The notes under the pieces are model-generated. The model did not search any database. It had not been told where the DNA came from and worked only from the letters and a program-made list of their open reading frames with translations. Below are positions 44,490 through 52,995 of a DNA stretch of 64,000 nt, piece after piece (the first letter of the stretch is position 1; the number at the start of each line of letters is the position of its first letter). This stretch comes from Myxococcales bacterium (GTDB lineage: Bacteria > Myxococcota_A > Polyangia > Polyangiales > Polyangiaceae), in NCBI GenBank assembly GCA_016712525.1, contig JADJQX010000008.1, positions 372,001-436,000 on the forward strand, read 5' to 3'. The position numbers were made by a program, and so were the translations under genes.

Positions 44490-44604
44490 CGAGCCGCGCA
44501 TGGCGTGGCGCGGCGCGAAATAGCGCGGCGCGTCTTCTTTTCCCCTGCCACGAGGAGGCACGGAGGGCTTGCGCGTGCACGCTCGCGGCGCTAGTAACTC
44601 TCAC

Positions 44605-44793
44605 ATGAGTTACGACATGGCTCACGACGACGCCCCGGTCTCCTCCGACGATCGCCTCCTCGCCCGCGAGGCCGACGATTCCCCCGCGCGTGTCCTCACG
44701 CCGCGCCTCGGTGGCTTCTTCAGCGACGTCGTCTGGCTCGAGCCGATCGCCACGGAGCCCTCGGCGTCCACGTCCGTGGCGCGTGACGAGTAG
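44605..44793 (+). CDS. Small protein of unknown function (62 residues)
   Basis: A 62-residue reading frame from ATG 44605, starting MSYDMAHDDAPVSSDDRLLA and containing RVLTPRLGGFFSDVVWLEP. Third codon positions are almost all G or C, as expected for a coding frame here. No family is recognised. There is no ribosome site right before the ATG (TAGTAACTCTCAC). It is the only candidate gene in a 334-bp gap between the phosphatase and the aminopeptidase. Confidence 0.4.
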   Translation: MSYDMAHDDAPVSSDDRLLAREADDSPARVLTPRLGGFFSDVVWLEPIATEPSASTSVARDE

Positions 44794-44823
44794 GCTTGAC
44801 GGAGGGCGCACGTCGGCGCTTTC

Positions 44824-46140
44824 GTGCGTAGCGTGAGCCAGACATCCTCCTCATCGACGCTCGACGACCTCCTCGCGTACCTCGGAGCCGCTCCGACGCC
44901 CTACCACGCCGTCGCCGAGACGCGGCGGCGCCTCGTCGGAGGGGGCTTCCGCGAGCTCTCGGAGCGCGAGCCGTGGGACGGCCTCGCCCCGGGTCGCTAT
45001 TTCGTCGTGGCCGGGGAGACGACGCTCATCGCCTTCGTGCTCCCGCACGGTCGGAAGGTGGGCGGCTTTCGCATCGTGGGCGCGCACACGGACAGCCCCA
45101 ACCTGCGCCTCAAGCCGAAGCCCGACTACACCAAAGAGGGCTACGCCCAGCTCGGCGTCGAGGTGTACGGCGGCGCGCTCCTGAACTCGTGGCTCGACCG
45201 GGATCTCGGCATCGCCGGCCGCTTGCTCGTGCGCGAGGGCGAGAGCATCGTCCCGAAGCTCGTGACCGTGGCGCGGCCCATGTGCCGCGTCGCGCAGCTC
45301 GCCATCCACCTCGATCGTGACGTGAACGACGGGCTCAAGCTCAATCGCCAAGAGCACCTCGCGCCGATCTTCGGCCTCGGCCTGGGCGACGACGTCCTCA
45401 CCACGTGCGCGAAGGAGGTGGGCGTCGCGCGCGACACCGTCGTGGCCCACGAGCTCATGCTGTTCGACGTCACGAAGCCCACGCGCGGGGGCCGCTCGGA
45501 CGAGCTCTTCTTCTCGGCCCGCCTCGACAACTTGGCCATGTGCCACGCGGGAACGCACGCGCTCCTTCGCGCCGTCCCCGAGGCCGAAGCCGGCAACGTC
45601 GTCCCGGTGCTCGCGCTCTTCGATCACGAAGAGGTCGGCAGCGAGAGCGTCACGGGCGCAGGCTCCGCGTTTTTGCCGCGCGTGCTCGAGCGCATCTCGA
45701 TCGCCACGGGCGCCTCGCGGGAGAGCCACCTCCGAGCGCTCGCGAGCTCGCTCTGCGTCTCGGCGGACATGGCCCACGCCGTGCACCCGAACTACGACGG
45801 CCGCCACGAGCCGCGCCACAAGCCCGTGCTGAACGGAGGCCCGGTCATCAAGACGAACGCCCAACAGCGCTACGCGACGAGCGGAGAGACGGCCGCGCTC
45901 TTCCGCGAGCTCGGGCGCAAGGCCGGCGTGCCCATCCAAGAATATGCACACCGCACGGATCTCCCGTGCGGCACGACGATCGGCCCCATCACCTCGAGCC
46001 TCCTCGGCATCCGGACGGTCGACGTGGGCAACCCGATGCTCAGCATGCACTCGGCGCGCGAGCTCGGGGGCTCCGAGGACCCCGAGCTCATGGCGATGGT
46101 GATGCGCCTCTTCTTCACCTGCCACGACCCGTCGGCATGA
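44824..46140 (+). CDS. apeB: M18 family aminopeptidase (aspartyl aminopeptidase-like)
   Basis: A 438-residue di-zinc aminopeptidase. YHAVAETRRRL near the N-terminus, VGAHTDSPNLRLKPKP (His-x-Asp), GVEVYGGALLNSWLDRDLGIAG, FSARLDNLAMC (Asp), FDHEEVGSES (Glu-Glu) and RTDLPCGTTIGPI are the family marks. SMHSARE provides the last His. It trims N-terminal residues, often acidic or neutral, in the cytoplasm. It starts at GTG 44824. The stop overlaps the start of the next gene by 4 bp. Confidence 0.94.
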   Translation: MRSVSQTSSSSTLDDLLAYLGAAPTPYHAVAETRRRLVGGGFRELSEREPWDGLAPGRYFVVAGETTLIAFVLPHGRKVGGFRIVGAHTDSPNLRLKPKPDYTKEGYAQLGVEVYGGALLNSWLDRDLGIAGRLLVREGESIVPKLVTVARPMCRVAQLAIHLDRDVNDGLKLNRQEHLAPIFGLGLGDDVLTTCAKEVGVARDTVVAHELMLFDVTKPTRGGRSDELFFSARLDNLAMCHAGTHALLRAVPEAEAGNVVPVLALFDHEEVGSESVTGAGSAFLPRVLERISIATGASRESHLRALASSLCVSADMAHAVHPNYDGRHEPRHKPVLNGGPVIKTNAQQRYATSGETAALFRELGRKAGVPIQEYAHRTDLPCGTTIGPITSSLLGIRTVDVGNPMLSMHSARELGGSEDPELMAMVMRLFFTCHDPSA

Positions 46141-46874
46141 GACCGAGTCGGGCCCTCTCGGGCGCTTCGGTGGGCGTCGTGGCGGCGCTCGTCGTGGCGC
46201 TCGGGTGCTCGAAGAAGGCCCTCTTTTCGGCGGGCGATCCGTGCCAACCGGGGCGCGTCGAGTGCGTCTCCGGGAGCGTGGCGCTCGTGTGCGGCGCCGA
46301 GGGGACGTTCGTCTCGGTGGCCTGCCGTGGCAAGGGAGGCTGCGTCGCCCAAGGGGCCCTCGCCACGTGCGATCGTTCGACCGCCGAGCCAGGCGACGCG
46401 TGCGAAGGCGACGACGGGCGATCCACCTGCACGAGCGACGCCCGACGCGCGCTCCTCTGCCGCAGCGGAAAGCTCGAGACCGCCTTCGAGTGCCCCACGT
46501 TCGACTGCCACGTCTCCGGGAAGCGTGCAGAATGCACGCGAGCCTTCGCCAAGGAGGGCGCGCCCTGCACGACGGAAGGCGACACCGTGTGCGCCGAGGA
46601 CGAACGCTCGCTCCTCGTGTGCCGCGGAAAGGTCGCGGCGAAGAGCCGCCTCTGCCACGGCAAGAACGGCTGCAAAGGAGCGCGGAACCCCGCCTGCGAC
46701 GACACCCTCGCGAGCCCCGGCGATCCCTGCACCCTGTCGGGCCAGATCGTCTGCTCCGAGGACGAGACGACCGAGCTCGTCTGCCAGAACGGCCGCTTCA
46801 CCACGTCGCGCTCGTGCCCGAAGGCGGGCTGCCGCGTCGAGAACGCCGCGCAGAAACGGATCTCGTGCAGGTAG
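46137..46874 (+). CDS. Cysteine-rich lipoprotein with four six-Cys repeats
   Basis: About 245 residues. The leader SGASVGVVAALVVALGC carries the lipobox ALGC. Four repeats of about 48-58 residues follow, each opening with a GDPC/GDAC/GAPC-type motif, then a C, LVC or LLC, a later C, a GC or DC and a final C. Each repeat holds six cysteines, so three disulfides per unit are likely. I know no established function; such modules occur in myxobacterial surface proteins. Its ATG overlaps the aminopeptidase TGA (ATGA). Confidence 0.82.
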   Translation: MRPSRALSGASVGVVAALVVALGCSKKALFSAGDPCQPGRVECVSGSVALVCGAEGTFVSVACRGKGGCVAQGALATCDRSTAEPGDACEGDDGRSTCTSDARRALLCRSGKLETAFECPTFDCHVSGKRAECTRAFAKEGAPCTTEGDTVCAEDERSLLVCRGKVAAKSRLCHGKNGCKGARNPACDDTLASPGDPCTLSGQIVCSEDETTELVCQNGRFTTSRSCPKAGCRVENAAQKRISCR

Positions 46875-46887
46875 CCTAAGCGCCTGA

Positions 46888-48501
46888 TTACTTTACAGTT
46901 TCGGAGCTATCCGAGGCGGGCTCCGGGGGGGCCTCGCTCGCCGAGATCCGTGCGTCGCGATCGCCGTCGAGGGCGCGCATGACGATCCCCGCGGCCACGT
47001 CGGAGGGGGGCCTCCGCGTGTGCTCGGTGATGGCGGCGCCGAGCTCGCTCGGGGTCACGAAGCCGTCGGAGTTCCGGTCGACGCGGGCGAACCCGCCGAG
47101 CTTCGACCATAGGTGACGGGCGAAGCTCTCGAGCAGCACGACCTTCACGTCCCTCCCGCTGCCGGCCGGGGGGATGGCGTCGGGCCTCTCCCTCGCGAAG
47201 TCGACGAGGGGGGTCACGTGGTCCATGCCCTCGAACAGGTTTCGCACGAGCGCGACCGTGTACGTTCGCGACGGATCGAACGGCGCGCCCGCGACGTGGG
47301 TGAGGCGCCCGTCGGGGCCGACGACCGTCCGATCGCAGACCTGGAAGAAGCTGCCCGACTCGACCGGAGCCTTGGCGCGCGAGACGGCGATGGCGCGCTC
47401 GATGACGGCCCCCGGCAAGGCGACGACGACGAGCTCGTTCGCGAACGGCACCTCGGCCTCGAGATCGCCGTAGGAGAAGGTCTCGGTGTAGTCCCTCGAG
47501 GCGCGGATCCCGCCGCCGTTGAACACGCACAGGTCGGCCCCGAGGGTGTCGCGGACCCGCGTCGCGAGCAGCTCGCCGAGGGTCGTCTGGCGGGAACGTG
47601 TGCCCTTCGACGACAGGGTGACGCCGGGCTCGATCACGAGCAGCACGGCCGACGCGAGCGCGTGGACCTTCTCTTCGTGCGAGCGCGCGCACGCGCGGAC
47701 CTCGGCGACCTCGGGGTAGTCTCGCGTCTTCACGAGGGTGGCCGAGACCTCCGGTTTTCCTTTGCCGGAGGGCGGGAACGCGAGCTCGACGACGGCCGCC
47801 AAGATCGCGTCGGCGCCCGCCTTGACGAGGGTCGTGTCCGCCACCGTCTCGAGGTACGGCTGGTGATCGTGGCCCCCGAGCAGCACGGGGAACGCAAGGT
47901 CGCCGAGGGCGGCCGACGCCAGCGCCCGATCGTCGGCGACGGGTTGATGCGTGAGCGCCACGACCGTGTCGCACCCCGAAGCGCGGAGCCGCCGGGCCTC
48001 GTCGAGGGCCGCGCGATTCGCAGGCAGCACAGTGGCCGGCGCGAAGGGTGGCCTGCGGTACACGGCGCGATCGTCCATCACGACGCCGACGAGCCCGACC
48101 TTCGTGACGGCACCCGACGGCGCGCGCACCTCGACGACGTCGGACAACGGAAGGTCGGGATCGTACCCGCGGAGGTTCGTGCCGAGGAGCATCGCCCGCA
48201 GCTCGCGTGCGCGCGCCGACAGCTCGTGTGGGGGGATGTCGTCCTCGTGGTTCCCGAAGCACGCGTGTGTCACGCCGACGGCGTTCAACGTGTCGACCAT
48301 GCCCGCGCCCGCGTCGAGGCTCGACAGCAGGCTAGGCGCCACGAAGTCTCCCGCGAGGGTCACGAGGAGCGTGTCGGCCGGGTCGGTCGCGCGCGCGTGC
48401 GCGACGAGCCCCGCCAGGTGCGGCAGGGCGTCGAGGACGTACACGTCGTTGATGGCGACGATGCGCAGCCTCGGGCCACGCGTGAGATCGGGCTCGGCCA
48501 T
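46888..48501 (-). CDS. 5'-nucleotidase/metallophosphatase with two C-terminal EF-hands
   Basis: 537 residues. The N-terminal calcineurin-like domain has VAINDVYVLD, LAGDFVAPS, FGNHEDD, ALTHQPV and LGGHDHQPY. The 5'-nucleotidase C-terminal domain has LCVFNGGGIRASRDY and FFQVCDRTVV, as in UshA. At the end are two EF-hand loops: DRNSDGFVTPSE is canonical, and DGDRDARISASE fits with Ala in place of Gly. Members hydrolyse nucleotides or sugar nucleotides. No signal peptide is visible, so the cellular site is uncertain. It is convergent to the Cys-repeat gene. Confidence 0.87.
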   Translation of the reverse strand: MAEPDLTRGPRLRIVAINDVYVLDALPHLAGLVAHARATDPADTLLVTLAGDFVAPSLLSSLDAGAGMVDTLNAVGVTHACFGNHEDDIPPHELSARARELRAMLLGTNLRGYDPDLPLSDVVEVRAPSGAVTKVGLVGVVMDDRAVYRRPPFAPATVLPANRAALDEARRLRASGCDTVVALTHQPVADDRALASAALGDLAFPVLLGGHDHQPYLETVADTTLVKAGADAILAAVVELAFPPSGKGKPEVSATLVKTRDYPEVAEVRACARSHEEKVHALASAVLLVIEPGVTLSSKGTRSRQTTLGELLATRVRDTLGADLCVFNGGGIRASRDYTETFSYGDLEAEVPFANELVVVALPGAVIERAIAVSRAKAPVESGSFFQVCDRTVVGPDGRLTHVAGAPFDPSRTYTVALVRNLFEGMDHVTPLVDFARERPDAIPPAGSGRDVKVVLLESFARHLWSKLGGFARVDRNSDGFVTPSELGAAITEHTRRPPSDVAAGIVMRALDGDRDARISASEAPPEPASDSSETVK

Positions 48502-48534
48502 GGTGCCTCGAAGCTTACCCGCGGCAGCGCACGC

Positions 48535-49290
48535 TCAGCGGGCGTTTTTGCAGCAGCGGAAGCCGGTCGAGTAGTCCTTGTAGGTCGCGTCGTGCGCGTC
48601 CGTTCGGTACTTGCAGCCGTCGCCGTTCTTGGTCGTGTCGAGGTAGTAGCCGCCGCGGAAGGTGCCCGCGGGATCGGACACCCACTCGTGCACGTTGCCG
48701 ACCATGTCGTAGATGCCGAACGCGTTCTTGCAGTGCGGGTGGCTGCCCGTGCGCGCGAGCGACCCGGGCACCTGGTTCAGCCGGGGGTCGTTCATCTTGG
48801 TGCTCGACTGGAACACGGTGGCGTCGTTGGGGAAGACCACCGAGAGCGGCGCTTTGCCCTGGTCGTTGCAGTATCCGTCGTGCCGGTCGTTCCCGTACGG
48901 GAAGGTCGTCGGGTTCTTGCCCTGGCACGCGCTCACCCACTCTTCTTCGGTGCAGAGGCGCTTCTTCGCGGCGGTGCAGGCGGCCTCGGCCTCGTTGCGG
49001 CTGATGTGGGCCTGGGGCACGACGCCGGGACGCGACACGGCCATGAGCTTCTCCCCCTTCACCTGCTCGTACGGCGAGTGAGGGACCTCGCGGCCACCGG
49101 CGAGGCCCACCAACGACGCCTCCCATTTGTCGATGCAGAAGGACGTCTTGGCGGTGACGTGCGCCATGCCGGCGGGGCACGGGCCTTTGGCGCCTTCGGC
49201 CTCGTCGACGGGCGCTCCGACGAGAGCCGCGAAGGCACAGACGACGCCGAGGACGGCGAAGCGTGTACGGCGGGGCTTTCGCGTAACCAT
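48535..49290 (-). CDS. SUMF1/FGE-type domain protein, exported
   Basis: 251 residues. A leader (RFAVLGVVCAFAALVGAPV) precedes an SUMF1 fold: GMAHVTAKTSFCIDKWEASL, CTAAKKRLCTEEEWVSACQG, FPYGND, MVGNVHEWVSDPAGTFRGGYY and STGFRCCKNAR. It resembles formylglycine-generating enzymes, but the paired active-site cysteines of true FGE are not clearly in place, so catalysis is doubtful; it could be a structural or binding member. It is likely periplasmic. It starts at ATG 49290. Confidence 0.85.
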   Translation of the reverse strand: MVTRKPRRTRFAVLGVVCAFAALVGAPVDEAEGAKGPCPAGMAHVTAKTSFCIDKWEASLVGLAGGREVPHSPYEQVKGEKLMAVSRPGVVPQAHISRNEAEAACTAAKKRLCTEEEWVSACQGKNPTTFPYGNDRHDGYCNDQGKAPLSVVFPNDATVFQSSTKMNDPRLNQVPGSLARTGSHPHCKNAFGIYDMVGNVHEWVSDPAGTFRGGYYLDTTKNGDGCKYRTDAHDATYKDYSTGFRCCKNAR

Positions 49291-49352
49291 GGCCGGTGCC
49301 TAGCAGACCCGCGCTCGACGCGCCAATCGGGCCCGGGACGGCACCGCGAGCC

Positions 49353-49598
49353 TCAGCGCATACCGCTTCCGCCCGGGTACATGACGCCGAGGGTTTGGAT
49401 GGTCTCGGGGCGAGACGACGGTTCGTTTGCGCCCGGCCCGCGGGTGGCCTTGTAGGCGACCGCCACCGAAACGACGGCCGCCGCGCAGGCAGCGACGACG
49501 ACGGCCCGGCTCGTGTTCGAGGTCTTGGGTTTTACGCGGTCCAAACGAGGATTCCTTCCGTCGAGGCTTTTCGACCGACGCGCGGGCTTCGCCGCCAA
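49353..49598 (-). CDS. Putative small single-helix membrane protein
   Basis: 81 residues from a TTG start at 49598. A basic N-terminus is followed by a hydrophobic helix (SRAVVVAACAAAVVSVAVAY) and a Gly/Pro-containing tail. A GGGAG ribosome site lies five bases before the TTG, in a position that favours this start. No homology is recognised. It is the best coding candidate on the minus strand of this gap. Confidence 0.45.
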   Translation of the reverse strand: MAAKPARRSKSLDGRNPRLDRVKPKTSNTSRAVVVAACAAAVVSVAVAYKATRGPGANEPSSRPETIQTLGVMYPGGSGMR

Positions 49599-49640
49599 AT
49601 GGCTCCCGCTATTGGAAGCCGAACCCCAAGGAAGGACTCT

Positions 49641-49697
49641 ATGAAAGCAAAGTTTCGTCCCCTCGGGAGAGAAAGATCGCGCCAGGCGGCAAATTGA
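49641..49697 (+). CDS. 18-residue ORF with strong ribosome site
   Basis: ATG 49641 reads MKAKFRPLGRERSRQAAN then TGA. AAGGAAGG ends five bases upstream of the ATG, one of the best ribosome sites in the window. It stands about 110 bp before the radical SAM/SPASM gene in the same direction. It could be a leader peptide or a precursor-like small peptide, or a chance pairing. It has no internal repeat or Gly-rich core typical of precursor peptides. Confidence 0.35.
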   Translation: MKAKFRPLGRERSRQAAN

Positions 49698-49809
49698 GGC
49701 GGGACCTCAGGCGTGGGACGAGGGACGCACGACCTCCATCGCCCGCGCGACACCGCGGAAAAGCAGCTACGCTCGTCCGACGCGAGTCTCGCGTGCGACG
49801 AGAGCCCCC

Positions 49810-51114
49810 ATGAGCACCATCGGACCCCGCCCCCGTTCCCTCCCACTTGCACCTACAGCCAAGCCCGCCGAGCGAAAGCTCCCGATCTTCGGCGAGGCGC
49901 GCGACATCGATCGGCGCTGGCGCCCGATCTACGTCGTGTGGGAGACCACGCTCGCGTGCGACCTCGCGTGCCGGCACTGCGGCTCGCGTGCGGGGCGCGC
50001 CCGGCCCGACGAGCTCACGACCGAAGAGGCCCTCGACCTCGTCGACCAAATGGCGGCGCTCGGCGTCAAGGAGGTCACCGTCATCGGCGGCGAGGCCTAC
50101 CTTCGTGACGACTGGACGGACATCATCAAGCGCATTCGCTCGCACGGCATCTCGTGCAGCATGACCACCGGAGGGCGCGGGCTCACCCTCGAGCGCGCGC
50201 GCGCTGGCAAAGAGGCAGGGCTCCTCTCCGTGTCCGTCTCGATCGACGGGTTCCGCGAGACGCACGACGCCCTCCGCGCGGCGCAAGGCAGCTTCGACGC
50301 GGCCATGCAGGCGATGGACAACCTCAAGGCCGTCGGCATCCCGTTCTCGTGCAACACGCAGATCAACCGGCACAGCATGCCGGAGCTCGAGGCGCTCTTC
50401 GACTTCCTCGTAGAGCGGGGCATGCACTCGTGGCAGATGCAGCTCACGACGGCCATGGGGCGCGGCGGCGACGAGCCCGACATGCTGCTCCAGCCCTACG
50501 AGCTGCTCGAGCTCTTCCCCATGCTCGTGCGCATGAAGCGGCGCGCGGACGAGAAGAAGGTGCGCTTCTGGACGGGCAACAACATCGGCTACTACGGCCC
50601 GCACGAGGCCGAGCTCCGCCGCACGTTCCCGGGCAGCCATCGCGGCTCGTGCGGCGCCGGGCGCCTCAGCATGGGCATCGAGGCCAACGGGGACATCAAG
50701 GGGTGCCCCTCGCTCCCCACCCAAGACTACGTCGGCGGCAACATCCGCGACGCGAAGCTCGTCGACATCTGGGAGGGCACGAAGGAGCTTCGTTTCACGC
50801 GCGACATGACGGTCGAGGATCTCTACGGCTACTGCCGGACTTGCTACTACGCGGAGGACTGCAAGAGCGGCTGCAACTGGACCACGCACGTGCTCTTCGG
50901 CAAGGTCGGCAATAACCCCATGTGCCACCACCGCGCCCTCGATCTGGCCGAAAAAGGCCGAAGGGAGCGCCTCGTAAAGACCCACGGTGCCCCGGGGCTA
51001 CCGTTCGACTACTCGCTCTTCGAGATCATCGAAGAGGCCTTCCCCGAGGACGAGCGCGCAAAATACCTCGAGCTCGCGCACGCGGCCATGAAGCGCCCAC
51101 CGCGCGCGACATGA
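49810..51114 (+). CDS. Radical SAM/SPASM domain protein (peptide-maturase-like)
   Basis: 434 residues. The radical SAM motif is CDLACRHC (Cys50, 54, 57), giving a 4Fe-4S cluster that cleaves S-adenosylmethionine. GGEAYLRDDW and VSIDGFRETHDALR are standard. The C-terminal SPASM region has Cys at about 281, 299, 342, 345, 351, 355 and 372, for auxiliary clusters; CRTCYYAEDCKSGCNW is the core. Such enzymes modify peptides (RiPP) or enzymes; no certain substrate is near. A small ORF with a strong ribosome site lies just upstream. It starts at ATG 49810. Confidence 0.9.
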   Translation: MSTIGPRPRSLPLAPTAKPAERKLPIFGEARDIDRRWRPIYVVWETTLACDLACRHCGSRAGRARPDELTTEEALDLVDQMAALGVKEVTVIGGEAYLRDDWTDIIKRIRSHGISCSMTTGGRGLTLERARAGKEAGLLSVSVSIDGFRETHDALRAAQGSFDAAMQAMDNLKAVGIPFSCNTQINRHSMPELEALFDFLVERGMHSWQMQLTTAMGRGGDEPDMLLQPYELLELFPMLVRMKRRADEKKVRFWTGNNIGYYGPHEAELRRTFPGSHRGSCGAGRLSMGIEANGDIKGCPSLPTQDYVGGNIRDAKLVDIWEGTKELRFTRDMTVEDLYGYCRTCYYAEDCKSGCNWTTHVLFGKVGNNPMCHHRALDLAEKGRRERLVKTHGAPGLPFDYSLFEIIEEAFPEDERAKYLELAHAAMKRPPRAT

Positions 51115-51132
51115 CCCCCGTCGGCGCGACGC

Positions 51133-52278
51133 TCACCCGCGCCAGTCGACGGTCGCCTCGGGATCGAACGGTGCGTCGTCGCCGGGGTACGTGACCGCTC
51201 GGACGAGGCCCGTGCGTGCGTCTTGTTCGTCGTCGTCCATGCTCGGCGGGAAGTCGCTGTCGGACACGTCCTCGTCCGGCCAGGGCTCGTCGTCCGTGGG
51301 CTCGTCGTCCTCGATGGCGTAGGGCGATTGGCCTGGAAAGGCGCGCTCGATCGCGCGAGCGAGGAAGGGCCTCGCGTCACCGACGCCGTGCGAAAAGGCG
51401 ATTTTCCGCAGCTCCCACGCGACCACGCGGGCGTTCGGAGGACGGTCGTCGGGGGACGTGGCGGTCGCGGCGAGCAAGAGCTCCGTGAGCGCCTCGGGGA
51501 GCCTCGGTCGGAAGACGGGCTGCTGCACCTCGCCGGCGCGCACCATCGCGAGGGCCTCCGCGTGCGTGACCTCGGCCGGAAATCGAGGCCCGAGGAACAT
51601 GGAGCGCACGAGCATCCCCAACGCGAACACGTCGGAGCGCGCGTCTTGCGGTCGGCCGTGCACGAGCTCGGGCGCGAGCATCTCGAGCCGCGACGAGACC
51701 GTGCGCATGCTCCTCACGCCGGACTGCGCGCTCGACACGCGGCCGATCTCGAAGTCGGTCACTTTGACGGCCCCGGCGTACGCGAGCATCACCTGGCGCG
51801 CCGACAAATCGCCGTGGAGCACACGCGCACGCGCTCCATCGAGATCGCAAGCGACGAGGGCGCCCGAGAGCGCGTCGGCGACCTCCGAGGCGACGAAGAG
51901 CGCGACGTCGAACGCGAGCCGAGACGAGGCGCGATCGTGGGCCGCGAGGAGCTCGGCCAGCGAGACCCCGGAGACGTGCTCCGCGAGGACGTACGCCCGG
52001 CCGGAGAGGACGCCGTGCTCGTAGACCTGGGCGACGTTCGGGTGATCGACCAGCGCAGCGCGCGCGACCGATTGCCCGAGAGCGCGCACGAAGCCCTCGG
52101 CGTCGTCGCTCGGGACCGTATCGAAGAGCTTCACGATCACGCGCCGCCGGACACCTCCGTCGGACACGAGCTCCGCGCGGTGCGCCGACGTGCGCGAGCC
52201 TCGCCCCACGAGCTCGCCGAGCTCGACGCGACGCCCCGAGAGGGGGAGCGAAGCCTGAGGGAGACGCACCACGGCCAT
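51133..52278 (-). CDS. Probable Ser/Thr pseudokinase
   Basis: About 381 residues from ATG 52278 (GTG 52308 is possible). The kinase fold is recognisable: VELGELVGRGSRTSAHRAEL, the ATP Lys50 (VIVKLF), APE (202-204) and SDVFALGMLV. The catalytic loop reads HGDLSARQV at 155-163, where HRD has become HGD and the metal-binding Asn is Gln. DFG has become DFE (175-177). These changes usually abolish or greatly weaken phosphotransfer. The C-terminal tail is acidic (DDEPTDDEPWPDEDVSDSD). A regulatory scaffold is inferred. It is divergent from the ferredoxin gene. Confidence 0.85.
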   Translation of the reverse strand: MAVVRLPQASLPLSGRRVELGELVGRGSRTSAHRAELVSDGGVRRRVIVKLFDTVPSDDAEGFVRALGQSVARAALVDHPNVAQVYEHGVLSGRAYVLAEHVSGVSLAELLAAHDRASSRLAFDVALFVASEVADALSGALVACDLDGARARVLHGDLSARQVMLAYAGAVKVTDFEIGRVSSAQSGVRSMRTVSSRLEMLAPELVHGRPQDARSDVFALGMLVRSMFLGPRFPAEVTHAEALAMVRAGEVQQPVFRPRLPEALTELLLAATATSPDDRPPNARVVAWELRKIAFSHGVGDARPFLARAIERAFPGQSPYAIEDDEPTDDEPWPDEDVSDSDFPPSMDDDEQDARTGLVRAVTYPGDDAPFDPEATVDWRG

Positions 52279-52453
52279 GCCCCGACGGGATTGCAAACGG
52301 CGAGCCACGTGGGGCCCGCCGGGTTCGGCCCATTTCCGTAGGCTCGCGCGTGGGGCGAGCGCAGCCCGGGCCGACCATCGGATCCACGTGCGCGATCCAT
52401 GACCGATGTAGGAGAACGTAAGGCAAAAGCATTCGACGCTGTTGTGCTACTCG

Positions 52454-52762
52454 ATGGGCATGCGACCGGGGCAAACGCCACGGAGTCACCTCTTCGTCTG
52501 CGAGAACGTGAGGCACGGCTCTCCGCTCGGGCCCGGATGCGGCGCGCGAGGGACCGAGGTCGTAACGACCCTCCGCGACGCCGTGCTCCGTTCGGGCATC
52601 GTCCAGCACGTGTGGGTCACGAGCACGAAATGCCTCGGTCTCTGCCCGAAGAAGGGGACGGCGGTCGCCCTCTATCCGCACGGTGGTCTCTTCGTCGAGG
52701 TCACGAAAGACGACTGCAAGGCCTTGCTCTCTCTCGCCATCGAAACGAAGGACTCGCCATGA
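52454..52762 (+). CDS. Thioredoxin-like [2Fe-2S] ferredoxin
   Basis: About 102 residues. The thioredoxin-like 2Fe-2S ferredoxin fold is indicated by SHLFVCENVRHGSPLGPGC, then TSTKCLGLCPKKGTAVALYP, with four Cys in the usual order and GLFVEVTKDD near the end. It would carry one electron in the cytoplasm. Start is uncertain (TTG 52442, ATG 52454 or 52460); none has a good ribosome site, and I take 52454. Its stop overlaps the next gene (ATGA), so it heads a three-gene operon. Confidence 0.8.
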   Translation: MGMRPGQTPRSHLFVCENVRHGSPLGPGCGARGTEVVTTLRDAVLRSGIVQHVWVTSTKCLGLCPKKGTAVALYPHGGLFVEVTKDDCKALLSLAIETKDSP

Positions 52763-52995
52763 ACGCGCTCGATTCCGCCCTCACCGAGCTCGAGAAGCTC
52801 GAGGAGCTCCAGAGCCAGAAGGTCATCGACCTCGCCCGCCGCTTGAAGCCCGGCCTCACGTCGGACGACATCAAGAACCCTCACGACTTCCCCGAGCTCG
52901 ACGACCCGGACTGGCACTACCAAGACGGTGTGCTCACGGGCATCCAGTCCGCGATCGCCACGGTGCGATCGCTCCTCCAAGGGGGCAGGTCGTGA
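52759..52995 (+). CDS. Small conserved-looking protein, 78 residues
   Basis: 78 residues beginning MNALDSALTELEKLEELQSQ, a coiled-coil-like start. It continues with LARRLKPGLTSDDIKNPHDF, an acidic PELDDPDWHYQDG and a helix TGIQSAIATVRSLLQGGRS. I do not know the family. It overlaps both neighbours by 4 bp (ATGA before, GTGA after), so it is probably made with the ferredoxin and the Smr protein. It may bridge the two. Confidence 0.7.
   Translation: MNALDSALTELEKLEELQSQKVIDLARRLKPGLTSDDIKNPHDFPELDDPDWHYQDGVLTGIQSAIATVRSLLQGGRS

Larger units (their letters stand above)
49291..49809. other. 519-bp region between the SUMF1 and radical SAM genes
   Basis: No long, well-supported gene is present. 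Two short candidates, described in their own entries, lie on opposite strands. Their start codons are only 43 bp apart, so a shared regulatory segment around 49600-49640 is possible. The remaining DNA from about 49700 to 49809 leads to the radical SAM start and shows no clear promoter. Confidence 0.5.

Noticed and set aside
44508..44532. Direct repeat GCGCGGCGCG, twice, followed by a T-rich patch after the phosphatase gene
   Set aside because: Direct copies do not fold into a hairpin with each other. I do not call it a terminator.
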